From Candidatus Obscuribacter phosphatis (GTDB taxonomy: Bacteria > Cyanobacteriota > Vampirovibrionia > Obscuribacterales > Obscuribacteraceae), in assembly GCA_001899315.1 (NCBI GenBank), contig MOYA01000001.1:993105-1057104 (forward strand): a stretch of DNA of 64,000 nt, read 5' to 3'. The notes under the pieces are model-generated. The model searched no databases. It was not told where the DNA came from and saw only the letters and a list, made by a program, of their open reading frames with translations. The translations under genes were made by a program, and so were the position numbers. Every line of letters starts with the position of its first letter. Within the stretch, counting starts at the first letter, position 1. Below are positions 50,909 to 60,328 of the stretch, in pieces.

Positions 50909-53900
50909 TTATTCCCAAAGCAGTCTCTGAGCAAGGGATGGTCCTATGCCAAAGTATTTATTGAGCAATTCCGGTTTGGTTTCGGTGGCAACTATGAAAC
51001 CTGGGCTGACATACTTATTCCAACAGTCTTGAAAGGCGTCGCGGCCATTTTGTGACCGCGCCAATAGTTTTGGTACAGCATGATAGCCAGCGGCTCTTGC
51101 TTCGGCTTGACCACGCAGATATCGCTTGAAGAACAGCTGGGCTTCTTTCTCATTAGTGAAAGCCGGGTATTCATATTTAGGAATCAGATAAGGCTGATTG
51201 CTTATCGGGCTTAGTAATTCTTTCATCGACTGATTGAAGATCTTTGAAAATCGAGGTTCTACGTCATCTAAAAAGATGCGGTAGCTGCCGTCTTTGCGGA
51301 CGCTCACCTTTAGACTGGAATCGGCTATGCCGGGCGGTAGCTGTCTTGTCAGTTCGAGGGCGCTCAATACGGCCCTGGCCATGTCCCTTAGTCCCTGTGT
51401 TTGTCTTTGTGTTTGACTTTGTGTTTGGCTGTTAAATTGACTGTTAATTTGCTTGTTAATTTTGCTGTCTACAATAGCATCGTGCTTGGCGGGGCTAAGG
51501 GCCAGATTTTTTTCTGTATTTAATTGATCTAAATCTAGTTGTTCTTGATTTAGCAGCTCTGGTGAAGCTTCAAGGCGGCAGACTTCTTGAAAGAAACGGC
51601 CGCGCAGAGAGTCGGCTTTCTTTCTGGCGAAATAGGCTGCCACCACTGGCGGTATGAGGCTCAGTAAGGCTGTGCCCCCCGAGAAAAATAGTAGAGCCAA
51701 GGAAACTACCGATGCTAGGGTGAAATGCTCTATATAGACGCCGTTTAACGCCCCTCGCATGGCCGAGGCGTGCTCTTTATATTTTTGATTGTGCTTGAGG
51801 TGCGGTGGTGTCAGGGCTAGTTTACGCATCTTTGATACTTCAAGACAAGGAATCAGTCTGTTTTGATAAGGCTCTCCCACTTTCCAGTGATCATAGATGG
51901 CGTCTCGCACTAAGGCTCTTTCCATCATCTCGTTATTGAAGAGATCATAACTGGCAAAAACTTCATGGGCGGTCAGCTCTGAGAAGCTTGGATGCACATG
52001 ACCTACGCCGCATTCGATTTGACCGTCGTCGCAAATGCCGAAAAAGCCTTCGTGCTTGCGCACAAAACGCTGGTAGTCATTTAGACCTTTTTCCAGGCTA
52101 GGGGCTATGCAAATCACATCCCAGTTGTTAGCCACTTTTCTTTTGCCAAAAGGACCATTATTTTGAATACGAATTGACCTGCCCCTAAGTTGCTTAACCG
52201 AGACAGGTGACGTAGTGGTGGTCAGGTCTATGAGAGTGTTCAGTCCCTGACTGTCCCAGCCTTCTCCAAAGAGACCGCGGGTGCCGATAAGACATTTTGT
52301 GATTCCTCTTTCGAAAAGACTGGTGGCTAGAGCTACATAAAGTCTCGATTCCCAAGCTCCTGAAGAGGCTTCTATCGAGGAAAAGCCGCCATTGCGTTCG
52401 ACTAGTTTGATTTCGAATTTGTGACCATTTTCTCTGAGATATTGCTGTGCTGCTTCAGCAAACTGTTCAGCCACCCGGTTGTCTATAAGCAAAAGCGAGC
52501 CGGTGACAAGGCAGGGATTGACATAAAGTGAAATCGGCGATTTGAGCAGAGTGCGCATCACTGCTATCGCTCCACCCGATTCTTCGCTCAGCACCCCTTC
52601 AAGATTTTTTACTGCCGTGGCCGACATCTTTTCAAAGTCTGTGACCACGCAAGCCCTAAGCTTATCATCCAGCACTCTATACTCAAGAGCGAGGATTTCG
52701 CACACTGCTCTTGCTTTGCCTTCAGAAAAAGCAAGCACTCTATCAACCGGCGAAGCTTGCTTGCGCAGACCTTGTTCGGTTATGCCATAGCCCAGTTTAC
52801 GCAGTGCCAACTTTATTTCTTCAAGCAGGGCATGGCTGGTGCTGTCACTAGCCAGTTTTAACTTATGGGCAGCAAAGTCATCAATGAGCAGCATCCAATC
52901 ATCAAGCACCGGCGATTGCATAAATTCATCCGATAGTTCGATTTTTCTCGGTCCTGGCTGCTTAAACTTCCAAAGAGCACGCAGATAGGCGGTAGCCAAC
53001 GCTGGACTATCTTTTATGAATTTATTGAAGCCGCATTCTCTTTCAATCAGGGCTGTGCTTTCAATAATGTGAGCAGTAAGGGGCGGCAGACAGGGCGTAA
53101 TATTTTTATTCTCTTGATCAAACTGAATTGGCTCAGCTGACTGCCTCGTCTCTTTATTCTCCTGATCAGATATAAGTGCCTCACCTGACTGAAAAGTCCT
53201 GTCAGGCTTTTCGCCTAGATATTCAAGACCGACAAGGGTCTCAAGCAGTCGGTGAAATTCATTATGTTGTTCTTCAAGAAATTTGAACTCGGCGGCTGTC
53301 GGTTCGACAAAATAAGCCAGATCTTGAAAAGGTGCCAGTCCACCTTCTTTTACCAAGGCTTGGGTGGGCACCTGATAATCTATGTCACCCACCAGAGATA
53401 TATAGCGACCTTCTTGGCTCTGACTTTTCTTCTCTGGCGGTGTGCCGGTTAGTCCGATCACCAAGGGGGCGTCCAGATAGGCAATGAGATGCTTCATTAT
53501 TGCCGCCCAGTAGTCGGTCAAATGGTGGCATTCATCAAATAGAACTAGTTTGAATTTTTGACGGCGCAAAGCTTGTAGCAATTGCATGGCGTTTGGATGC
53601 AAAACATCGTTCAGATCCATTATTTCGGAAAGCTTTTTGCGCAGCCGACTGACATGGCGGCTAATTTCTTTTTGATGGGCTTTGGGATTGTTTTGCAGAA
53701 TTTCGATTATGCGCAGTTCTGCCTCGCCGATTGAGAGCCCGCGCCCTTTCACAAGCTCATCGACCCAGCCTTTATGGGCAAGTTTGGTGAGATATTCCTG
53801 CTCTTTGCCGGGGGTGGACAAGACTTGATAGGTCATCACTGTTATTGGCTTGAGCGGCTTGTCTTCATGGGTGCCGATCAGATTTTGATAGCCTACCAAC

Positions 53901-54199
53901 TGATCGTCGGGTACAAATAGGTCCAGCTTTTGACCCCACTGCGATTGAATGGTGGTATTGGGGGTCAAAATCAAGCTAGGATGCTTGTAGTTTGCTATCA
54001 ATTGCAGCCCGATGATTGTCTTGCCGGCTCCAGGCGGCGCCACAATATGAATTTCTCGCTCGCCATTTTTAAGCTTATCGTCGACCAGCTCCAATATTTC
54101 GGTCTGGTATTTTCTAAGCGGAAACTTAAATGATAGATTGGCAAGCAAAGACTCTTCTCTGCCTTCAGTTTCAAAATCTAGGCTGTGTTTTGTCGTCAA
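50909..54199 (-). CDS. Large SF2 helicase with C-terminal hydrophobic hairpin
   Basis: 1096 residues from TTG 54199; no ribosome site is evident so the start is uncertain. Motifs in order: LRKYQTEIL, Walker A APPGAGKT (55-61), VMTYQ, DECHH (about 218-222), LTGTPPEK, and in the second RecA lobe GTRGLFGEGWDS and QLRGRSIRI (motif VI, about 666-674). An inserted domain of about 300 residues lies between the lobes. Uniquely, two hydrophobic helices (about 826-860, LASVVSLALLFFSGG and LIPPVVAAYF) follow the helicase, then a charged region and a C-terminal part of about 150 residues. It may be a membrane-bound DNA translocase, perhaps in defence or repair. A nuclease domain is not recognisable. Confidence 0.8.
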   Translation of the reverse strand: MTTKHSLDFETEGREESLLANLSFKFPLRKYQTEILELVDDKLKNGEREIHIVAPPGAGKTIIGLQLIANYKHPSLILTPNTTIQSQWGQKLDLFVPDDQLVGYQNLIGTHEDKPLKPITVMTYQVLSTPGKEQEYLTKLAHKGWVDELVKGRGLSIGEAELRIIEILQNNPKAHQKEISRHVSRLRKKLSEIMDLNDVLHPNAMQLLQALRRQKFKLVLFDECHHLTDYWAAIMKHLIAYLDAPLVIGLTGTPPEKKSQSQEGRYISLVGDIDYQVPTQALVKEGGLAPFQDLAYFVEPTAAEFKFLEEQHNEFHRLLETLVGLEYLGEKPDRTFQSGEALISDQENKETRQSAEPIQFDQENKNITPCLPPLTAHIIESTALIERECGFNKFIKDSPALATAYLRALWKFKQPGPRKIELSDEFMQSPVLDDWMLLIDDFAAHKLKLASDSTSHALLEEIKLALRKLGYGITEQGLRKQASPVDRVLAFSEGKARAVCEILALEYRVLDDKLRACVVTDFEKMSATAVKNLEGVLSEESGGAIAVMRTLLKSPISLYVNPCLVTGSLLLIDNRVAEQFAEAAQQYLRENGHKFEIKLVERNGGFSSIEASSGAWESRLYVALATSLFERGITKCLIGTRGLFGEGWDSQGLNTLIDLTTTTSPVSVKQLRGRSIRIQNNGPFGKRKVANNWDVICIAPSLEKGLNDYQRFVRKHEGFFGICDDGQIECGVGHVHPSFSELTAHEVFASYDLFNNEMMERALVRDAIYDHWKVGEPYQNRLIPCLEVSKMRKLALTPPHLKHNQKYKEHASAMRGALNGVYIEHFTLASVVSLALLFFSGGTALLSLIPPVVAAYFARKKADSLRGRFFQEVCRLEASPELLNQEQLDLDQLNTEKNLALSPAKHDAIVDSKINKQINSQFNSQTQSQTQRQTQGLRDMARAVLSALELTRQLPPGIADSSLKVSVRKDGSYRIFLDDVEPRFSKIFNQSMKELLSPISNQPYLIPKYEYPAFTNEKEAQLFFKRYLRGQAEARAAGYHAVPKLLARSQNGRDAFQDCWNKYVSPGFIVATETKPELLNKYFGIGPSLAQRLLWE

Positions 54200-54296
54200 A
54201 ATTTTTGCCGATATTTTTAGTTAATATGGTGGATTGCCGCGCAACGCCTTATTTTACTCTAGTTTTGTTGGCATTTGCTTTGAGACTTCCAGTTAT

Positions 54297-54360
54297 TGAG
54301 TCTTTGATTTTTTGAGTCTTTGACTTTTTGAGTCTTTGACTTTTTGAGTCTTTGATCTAC
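54297..54360. repeat. Four 16-nt tandem repeats
   Basis: Units TGAGTCTTTGACTTTT at 54297, 54313, 54329 and 54345, the middle two identical and the outer ones slightly changed. Upstream of the helicase and of the LolD-like operon, in a 341-base gap with no gene. Confidence 0.9.
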
Positions 54361-54470
54361 TAACTTTTGGGGTTATTGCCACTTTGACTCTTTCGCGAAC
54401 GGCTTCCGCCCTAAATGCTCAGTTGATAACATGCCTAGGCGGGTGAAATTGCCTTAAAACCGTTCCAGGT

Positions 54471-54499
54471 TTGTTCACGGGGCTCTGTTTTACTAATGC
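54471..54499 (+). promoter_or_regulatory. Candidate promoter of the ABC/lipocalin operon
   Basis: TTGTTC (54471-54476), 17 bases, TAATGC (54494-54499). Weak boxes but correct spacing. A direct repeat TAGAACGGTG (about 54517-54537) follows near the start codon. Confidence 0.3.
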
Positions 54500-54540
54500 T
54501 AAGATTGGAATCCCTATAGAACGGTGTAGAACGGTGAGTT

Positions 54541-55257
54541 ATGTCCGCGACCAGAGGCAGTGACGGCGAATCGGCTAAGAAAGCGGTTCTTAGTCTAGAT
54601 AAGGTCTCAAAGACATATGGTGAACATAATGTCGAGGCCCTCAAATCTGTATCGCTGGATATACCGGAAGGCAGTTTTGCTTGTCTTATGGGGCAGAGCG
54701 GCTGCGGCAAAAGCACCCTCTTAAATTTGATTGCCGGTTTGGACAAGCCTGGTGCCGGTCGTATTCTCTTTGACGGGCAAGACCTCTCAGGGCTGTCAGA
54801 TGAAAGTATGACCAAACTCAGAGCCGGCAAAATCGGCTTTGTTTTTCAGTTTTTCAATTTGCTTTCTACTCTGACTGTCAAAGAAAACGTCGAGTTGCCG
54901 CTGGAACTCAATAGCAGTATGGGTAAAGCGGCAAGAGAAAAGCTTGTGATAGAGACTTTGGAGAGGGTGGGCATGGGGGCCCGACTCAACTTTTACCCGG
55001 CTCAGCTATCGGGCGGCGAGATGCAGAGAGTGGCGATTGCCCGAGCGATTATTCATAAACCGAGATTGCTCGTTGCCGATGAGCCCACCGGTAACCTCGA
55101 CTCGCAGAACGGCGAGTCAGTGCTTGCTTTACTAAAGGAACTGAACCGAGACCATGGTCAGACAATTGTTATGGCCACCCATAGCAGCGAGGCTGCGAGC
55201 CATTGCGACTTTGTCATTCACATGAAAGACGGAAGCATAGTTAATATAGATGAATAA
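54541..55257 (+). CDS. LolD/MacB-type ABC transporter ATPase
   Basis: 238 residues. Walker A LMGQSGCGKSTLLN, Q-loop VFQFFNLLSTL, signature LSGGEMQRVAIARA, Walker B LLVADEPTGNLDS and the H-loop ATHSSEAA are intact. The sequence VFQFFNLL and the EPTGNLDS type place it with LolD/MacB/FtsE-like ATPases that work with FtsX-fold permeases. It is the first gene of a set of three with a permease and an AttH-like protein, an order also known from the att operon of Agrobacterium and related lipoprotein/lipid systems. Confidence 0.92.
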   Translation: MSATRGSDGESAKKAVLSLDKVSKTYGEHNVEALKSVSLDIPEGSFACLMGQSGCGKSTLLNLIAGLDKPGAGRILFDGQDLSGLSDESMTKLRAGKIGFVFQFFNLLSTLTVKENVELPLELNSSMGKAAREKLVIETLERVGMGARLNFYPAQLSGGEMQRVAIARAIIHKPRLLVADEPTGNLDSQNGESVLALLKELNRDHGQTIVMATHSSEAASHCDFVIHMKDGSIVNIDE

Positions 55258-55280
55258 GTCTGTTCAGAAGGTCCATTTTT

Positions 55281-57863
55281 ATGGCTGATGGCGCAAGCGA
55301 TTTTCGGCTAAAGCTCTTCAGGAATTTCGTCCTGCGAGATATCAGGCGCAATATGGTGCGCACCGGTCTTACGGTCGCCGGAATTGCTCTTGGTGTAGCG
55401 GTCTTTCTAGCCATTAGTATCGCCAATGATACTGCTCTTTCTCGTTTCAGGCAGACTGTATCTCAGGTGGCCGGCAAGGCCGACCTAGAGCTTTTGCCTT
55501 TGTCCAGCGACAGTATGGACGAAAACATTTTGGGCGACCTCTATTTTTTAAGTCAGGTCGGAGTCAAATTTGCTCCAATAATCGACGAACATCTTGTTTT
55601 GAAAAATGGCGAAGTTGTTCAGATTATCGGGCTTGACATGCTTGCCGATCCTGAATTTAAACGCTATGAAGAAAATGATGAAGACCAGTCCAAAGATTCG
55701 AATGGGGGCGAACTTGATTCATCTGTTTTTGCACCAAACAGCGCCTTAGTGGGCGGCGCCCTGGCGGAGAGGCTGGCGGTCAAAGCAGGCGATTTCATAA
55801 CTTGTCTGACCGGAGACGGCGAAGCCCGGCTGAAAGTGGCCGGGGTGATGTCTAAGTCTGGTTTGGGCGGTGCCTATAGCGGCAACTTGTTAGTCACCGA
55901 CCTGCCTTTGGCTCAATCTCTCACCGGACTAGCCGGGCGAGTCAGCCGCATCGATATGATTTCGGGCAGCGGCAACACTGCCGCCATAGCCGAAAAACTG
56001 AAAGCGGTGGTGCCCCCCGATATCATGGTCGGCAGCCCCGACACCCGCAGCGAGCAAGCATCCAAAATGACCAAGTCATTTGAATACAATTTGCTCGCAC
56101 TCACTCTGATTGCCCTAATGGTGGGCATGTTTTTGATCTATAACACCATGACCATAACTGTTTTGCGGCGTCGTCCTGAAATAGGTGTGCTGCGGGCTCT
56201 TGGGGTTGACCGCAGGGTTATACTACAGATGTTCTTGTTCGAAGCTTTGTTTATTGGGGCTTTGGGCACAGTATTTGGGCTCATTCTGGGTGCCTTCCTA
56301 TCACAGGGGGCGCTTATGGCTGTGGCTCAGACTTTCCAATATTTCTATTTCAAAGTGCCCTTAGAAAAGGTCAGTCCAGATTTATTTCAGTATCTTTTGG
56401 CCTTTGCAGTCGGCATGAGCTTGACTTTGATTGCCAGCCTGCCGCCTCTCTTTGAGGCAGTGGCAGTGGCGCCGGCTGAAGCGACCAGACGTGCCTCTTT
56501 TGAAAGTAGATTGCGCTTGGCCCGTGGCTGGTTGTTTGCGGTCGGTCTTCTCTGTCTAGCCTTGTGCTATTGGTCGAGTTTGCAAGGTCCGGTTTTCGAG
56601 TTTCCTTTCTTTGGTTATTTGGCGGCTTTTCTCAGCATTGTGGGCGCTTCTCTGCTCATGCCCCTGCTTTTGTCCTTGACCCTGCCTGCCTTGGCCCGCT
56701 TTCTTGGTCGCTTCAGCCCTCGTGGCAGACTGGCGGCATCGAGTTTGAGCGGTACTCTCAGTCGCACCGCCGTGGCCAGCGCTTCACTGATGATCGGCAT
56801 TGCCATGATGGTCAGCCTGGCTATTATGATTTCAAGCTTCCGCAAGACAGTCACCCAATGGATAGACCAGAGCTTCCAAGCCGATCTCTGGATGCAGTCG
56901 CAGGCACGTGCCGCTGGCAACAAAGGGGCTCGTTTGCCGGAACGTTTAGTCAAAGAAGTGGCGGCTGTTCCAGGAGTGGCAGCTGCTGAGGGTTTTGTCG
57001 ACCGTCGCATAATTTACAAAGATATGCCGGTTTTTCTGGGGGCGGCAGACTTTGATGTTTTGGCTCGTTTCGGCAATCAGCTCTTTCTATCTAAGCGCTC
57101 AAATAAAGAAGTTTGTGAGAGTATGCAAGGTTTACGGGCAATAATTTCAGAACCTTTTGCTGTGCGGCGTAATCTTAAGCGCGGCGATAAGCTGGCTCTT
57201 GATGTGGAAGGCGGCAAACGTGATTTCATAGTCGAGGATGTTTTCTATGACTATGCTTCAGACCTCGGCTACATTATCATTCCTCGCGATGTATACAAAG
57301 ACTTGTACCGCGACGACCAAGTTTCTAATGTGGCTATTTATCTTGATGCGACCGCTGATCTGGCAAAGGTGAAAGGCGAGCTTTATCGACGTCTTGGTAA
57401 TTTGTCGATTAGCAGCACCCAAGAGTTGCGCAAACAAGCCATCACAATTTTTGATCGCACTTTCGCCATCACTTATGCTTTGCATACTATCGCAGTGGTG
57501 GTTTCAATTTTGTCGGTCATGAATGCTCTCTTTGCTCTTACCCTCGAATCTAAACGCGAGTTTGCCATATTGCGCTATCTTGGTGCCGCCGGCAAAGACC
57601 TAGCGTCTATCGTATACACCCAGGCGGCTATTCTGGCTCTTTCCGGCAATATTGGCGGTATCGCCCTCGGTTATATTCTTTCGCTCTTGCTCACCCATGT
57701 CATCAACAAACAATCCTTCGGGTGGAGCGTACAGTATTCAATTCCGTTTGACTTTATTGTGCAGTCTTCTTTCTTGGTTTTGGTAACAGCCGTGGCTTCG
57801 GCTGCGTTGCCGGCCAAGGTTGCCGCCAAAACGCCAGCCCCCGAGGTAATCAGAGATGAATAG
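55281..57863 (+). CDS. FtsX-fold ABC transporter permease (two MacB/FtsX units)
   Basis: 860 residues. N-terminal anchor helix (TVAGIALGVAVFLAISIAND), a large external domain (about 50-265), three helices including LIALMVGMFLIYNTMTITVL then a hydrophobic linker, a second external domain and a C-terminal triplet with VVSILSVMNALFALTLESKR. The repeated pattern 'R..EIGVLRALGVDRR' and 'EFAILRYLGAAGKD' is the FtsX coupling-helix signature of two fused permease domains. With the ATPase it forms a full mechanotransmission ABC complex. The start of the AttH-like gene overlaps its stop by eight bases (57856-57863). Confidence 0.9.
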   Translation: MADGASDFRLKLFRNFVLRDIRRNMVRTGLTVAGIALGVAVFLAISIANDTALSRFRQTVSQVAGKADLELLPLSSDSMDENILGDLYFLSQVGVKFAPIIDEHLVLKNGEVVQIIGLDMLADPEFKRYEENDEDQSKDSNGGELDSSVFAPNSALVGGALAERLAVKAGDFITCLTGDGEARLKVAGVMSKSGLGGAYSGNLLVTDLPLAQSLTGLAGRVSRIDMISGSGNTAAIAEKLKAVVPPDIMVGSPDTRSEQASKMTKSFEYNLLALTLIALMVGMFLIYNTMTITVLRRRPEIGVLRALGVDRRVILQMFLFEALFIGALGTVFGLILGAFLSQGALMAVAQTFQYFYFKVPLEKVSPDLFQYLLAFAVGMSLTLIASLPPLFEAVAVAPAEATRRASFESRLRLARGWLFAVGLLCLALCYWSSLQGPVFEFPFFGYLAAFLSIVGASLLMPLLLSLTLPALARFLGRFSPRGRLAASSLSGTLSRTAVASASLMIGIAMMVSLAIMISSFRKTVTQWIDQSFQADLWMQSQARAAGNKGARLPERLVKEVAAVPGVAAAEGFVDRRIIYKDMPVFLGAADFDVLARFGNQLFLSKRSNKEVCESMQGLRAIISEPFAVRRNLKRGDKLALDVEGGKRDFIVEDVFYDYASDLGYIIIPRDVYKDLYRDDQVSNVAIYLDATADLAKVKGELYRRLGNLSISSTQELRKQAITIFDRTFAITYALHTIAVVVSILSVMNALFALTLESKREFAILRYLGAAGKDLASIVYTQAAILALSGNIGGIALGYILSLLLTHVINKQSFGWSVQYSIPFDFIVQSSFLVLVTAVASAALPAKVAAKTPAPEVIRDE

Positions 57864-59037
57864 CAATAGTGGGAGACCATCGATGAGTAGATTTGGGTTT
57901 TTCAACCTTTTTAGATTGTCTCGATTGATTTTGGCACTAATCTGTCTTTTGACAAATTCATCTCTGTCGCTTGCCGCCGAGGGCGAAGCCAAGGTCTACA
58001 AGAAAGCTCTGCCTGGCTATAAATATGAATTTCCGCGCGACCATTTCAGCCATGATCAGTTCAAGACCGAATGGTGGTATTACACTGGGCATTTACAAGC
58101 CAAAGATAAAAGACGCTTTGGCTTTGAGTTGACTTTCTTCCGCACCGGCGCCGAATACGAGCCGGTCAAAGGTAAGTCATCTAAACCTTGGGCTCTCGAT
58201 AATTTCTATCTGGCCCACTTCGCCCTCACCGATGAAAGCGGCAAAGTATTCCGCTTTTATGAGAAACTGAATCGCAAAGGTTTGAAGTTTGCCGATGCCA
58301 GGCAAGATGCCTATTATGTCTATAATGAAGGCTGGTCGGTAGCCAGACTAGGCGAGGGTGATAAAGAGCGCTTTATTTTGAAAGCAGACGGACGCGATTG
58401 CGGCATTTATTTGATGTTGCAGTCACTCAAACCGCCAGTGGTGCATGGCGAAAATGGCGTGAGCCAGAAAGCCTCATGCCTGGGCTGCGCTTCTCACTAT
58501 TACAGCATGAGTCGTCTTAAGGCAGACGGCATGGTTATAGTTGGCGACAAGCCGGTGGCTGTAGAAGGGCTGGCTTGGATGGACCATGAATTTGGCAGCA
58601 ATCAGTTGACCAGCGAACAGACTGGATGGGACTGGTACTCGATACAGCTGAAGGGAAACCGCGAATTGATGCTTTATGTGATGCGCCGCGAAGATGGAAG
58701 CTTTGAGAAGCAGTCGAGCGGCACCCTTGTTTATGCCGATGGCAAAAGTCGTCATCTCAAGCTGAATGACTTCAAAATAGTCAAGACCGATACATGGAAG
58801 TCTCCCAAGACCGGGGGCGAGTACCCCATGGGGTGGAGTATCGAAGTGCCGTCCGAGAAACTAAGCCTCAAGTTGGTGCCTCTTCTGCGCGACCAAGAGT
58901 TGACCACGGCGCGCTCCACCGGTGTCAGCTACTGGGAAGGCGCGGTGGATGTTTTCGAAGGCGGTGAGAAGGCGGCAAGCGGCAATGGTTATGTCGAGAT
59001 GACCGGCTACTCTGAGAAATTCACTAAGAAACTCTAA
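57856..59037 (+). CDS. AttH/CrtC-like lipocalin-domain protein
   Basis: 393 residues from ATG 57856, with a second ATG at 57883. A signal peptide (SRLILALICLLTNSSLSLAA) precedes the AttH/carotenoid 1,2-hydratase-like fold: FSHDQFKTEWWYYTGHLQ, FGFELTFFRTG, LAHFALTDESGKVFRFYEKL, WMDHEFGSNQ and GWDWYSIQLKGNRELMLYVM. This family forms two lipocalin-like domains and is found with LolD/FtsX-like transporters in att operons. The ligand is unknown, probably a lipid or hydrophobic molecule. The 3' end lies in a tandem repeat, so the last seven codons and stop belong to the first of four repeat copies. Confidence 0.9.
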   Translation: MNSNSGRPSMSRFGFFNLFRLSRLILALICLLTNSSLSLAAEGEAKVYKKALPGYKYEFPRDHFSHDQFKTEWWYYTGHLQAKDKRRFGFELTFFRTGAEYEPVKGKSSKPWALDNFYLAHFALTDESGKVFRFYEKLNRKGLKFADARQDAYYVYNEGWSVARLGEGDKERFILKADGRDCGIYLMLQSLKPPVVHGENGVSQKASCLGCASHYYSMSRLKADGMVIVGDKPVAVEGLAWMDHEFGSNQLTSEQTGWDWYSIQLKGNRELMLYVMRREDGSFEKQSSGTLVYADGKSRHLKLNDFKIVKTDTWKSPKTGGEYPMGWSIEVPSEKLSLKLVPLLRDQELTTARSTGVSYWEGAVDVFEGGEKAASGNGYVEMTGYSEKFTKKL

Positions 59038-59103
59038 GAAATTCACCAAGAAACTCTGAGAAATTCACTAAGAAACTCTAAGAAATTCACTAAGAAACTC
59101 TAA
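59016..59103 (+). repeat. Four 22-nt tandem repeats spanning the AttH stop codon
   Basis: Units GAAATTCACTAAGAAACTCT plus AA. The first copy (59016-59037) encodes the last residues and stop of the AttH-like protein; copies 2-4 run on into non-coding DNA. Copies 1, 3 and 4 are identical, and copy 2 differs at two positions. Confidence 0.95.
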
Positions 59104-59154
59104 GTTCAACATTGCTGCTGGACCGTTCTGAGCAAAATTGATATTGTGGGTTCT

Positions 59155-60171
59155 ATGGTTGCTTATTCATCTAAAGTTTCTCCTTCCAAACTAGAGTTAA
59201 TAACGCGGCAATTTGGTTTGTCTTTTTCTAGAGTTGGGCTAATTGCTCTACTGCTTCTGAATTTGTTTTGTAGTCAGTGGATTTCTTCGGAGGTCGAAGC
59301 TAGTCCAATGAAGGCATCAGTAGATAGTAAGCTAGGCTCAGAGATTAAGCCAGGGGCTGCTAGCGCTAAGCTTGAGGCGCGCAGTAAGCCAGGGGCTGCT
59401 AGCGCTAAGCCTGAGACGCGCAGTAAGCGAGGGGATGCTAGCGCTAAGCCTGAGGTGCGCAGTAAGCCAGAGGCAGATACTAAGCCAGGGACTCTCAATG
59501 CGAAGAAGAAAGTCTTGAGGATTGAACAGAAAACAGTCGGCTATGGTGCCACAACCATACTCATTGCTGATGACGGTATTCAATTTGCTATCAAGACAAA
59601 GGGACTCAAGTATTATTGCTTGGGTCCGAAGTGGCTTTTGGTAATTCATAATCCTAAATTGAATCTAGCTAAAGAAGAGCCAATGCGCGCCTGGAAGGGA
59701 ACTTCGATTTCGAAGGAGCGCATCACTGAGATTAGTCGCTCGGAGTCGTCTAGCAGTCTTTATTCTCTGCCGGGCAAGCGTGTCAAACTTGAGATTGCCC
59801 CGGTCGATTCTTATTTTTCTAAGGCTGAAGCGATGTTTAGAACAAGTACTCGCAGCGCGAAGAAATTCCAAAAGATGGAGTATTTCGTCAGCGATTCTAT
59901 TAGGCTTTCGAAAGAGCAAAAGCTGCTTGCTGACTATGTTTATGGTATGACCGGCGCAGGTGGTGTCATTCTGAAAGAGGACCTTATCGATGGGGACGGC
60001 AAGCGATTTCCCATCATCGAGACGGAGTCAATCAAGGAAGATTGGATTCCCTTGTCGGATTGGATATATCCAAAAGGCTATAAAGCTGCCAGTTGGCAAG
60101 AATTGCTCAATCAGAAGAAAGACCTTGAGGATGCTGCCTCAATACTTGATACTCTCTATGATGGCAAATAG
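59155..60171 (+). CDS. Secreted protein with 13-residue tandem repeats
   Basis: 338 residues from ATG 59155; a GTG nine bases upstream is possible. Hydrophobic signal or anchor (VGLIALLLLNLFCSQWISS). Then three 39-nt repeats code GAASAKxExRSKx (bases about 59350-59470). The globular C-terminal 220 residues (from KKKVLRIEQKTVGYGATTIL) have no family I recognise; KQKLLADYVYGMTGAGG and the closing SWQELLNQKKDLEDAASIL are helix-prone. Located between the lipocalin gene and a secreted TPR protein, all on the plus strand, so surface function is likely. Confidence 0.6.
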   Translation: MVAYSSKVSPSKLELITRQFGLSFSRVGLIALLLLNLFCSQWISSEVEASPMKASVDSKLGSEIKPGAASAKLEARSKPGAASAKPETRSKRGDASAKPEVRSKPEADTKPGTLNAKKKVLRIEQKTVGYGATTILIADDGIQFAIKTKGLKYYCLGPKWLLVIHNPKLNLAKEEPMRAWKGTSISKERITEISRSESSSSLYSLPGKRVKLEIAPVDSYFSKAEAMFRTSTRSAKKFQKMEYFVSDSIRLSKEQKLLADYVYGMTGAGGVILKEDLIDGDGKRFPIIETESIKEDWIPLSDWIYPKGYKAASWQELLNQKKDLEDAASILDTLYDGK

Positions 60172-60328
60172 ATTTTTCAGTACTCCAAAGACGCCATCTT
60201 GCCTTAATACCTGTTTTGTCAGCTGTTTTTGAAGGCTTTTGTGAGGCTCTTTAAGAAGCTCATTTGAAGAGCGCATTTCGAAAGCTCTATAGTATATTGA
60301 TAGAGAAATAGTTTTCTTAGCCAGCGTT

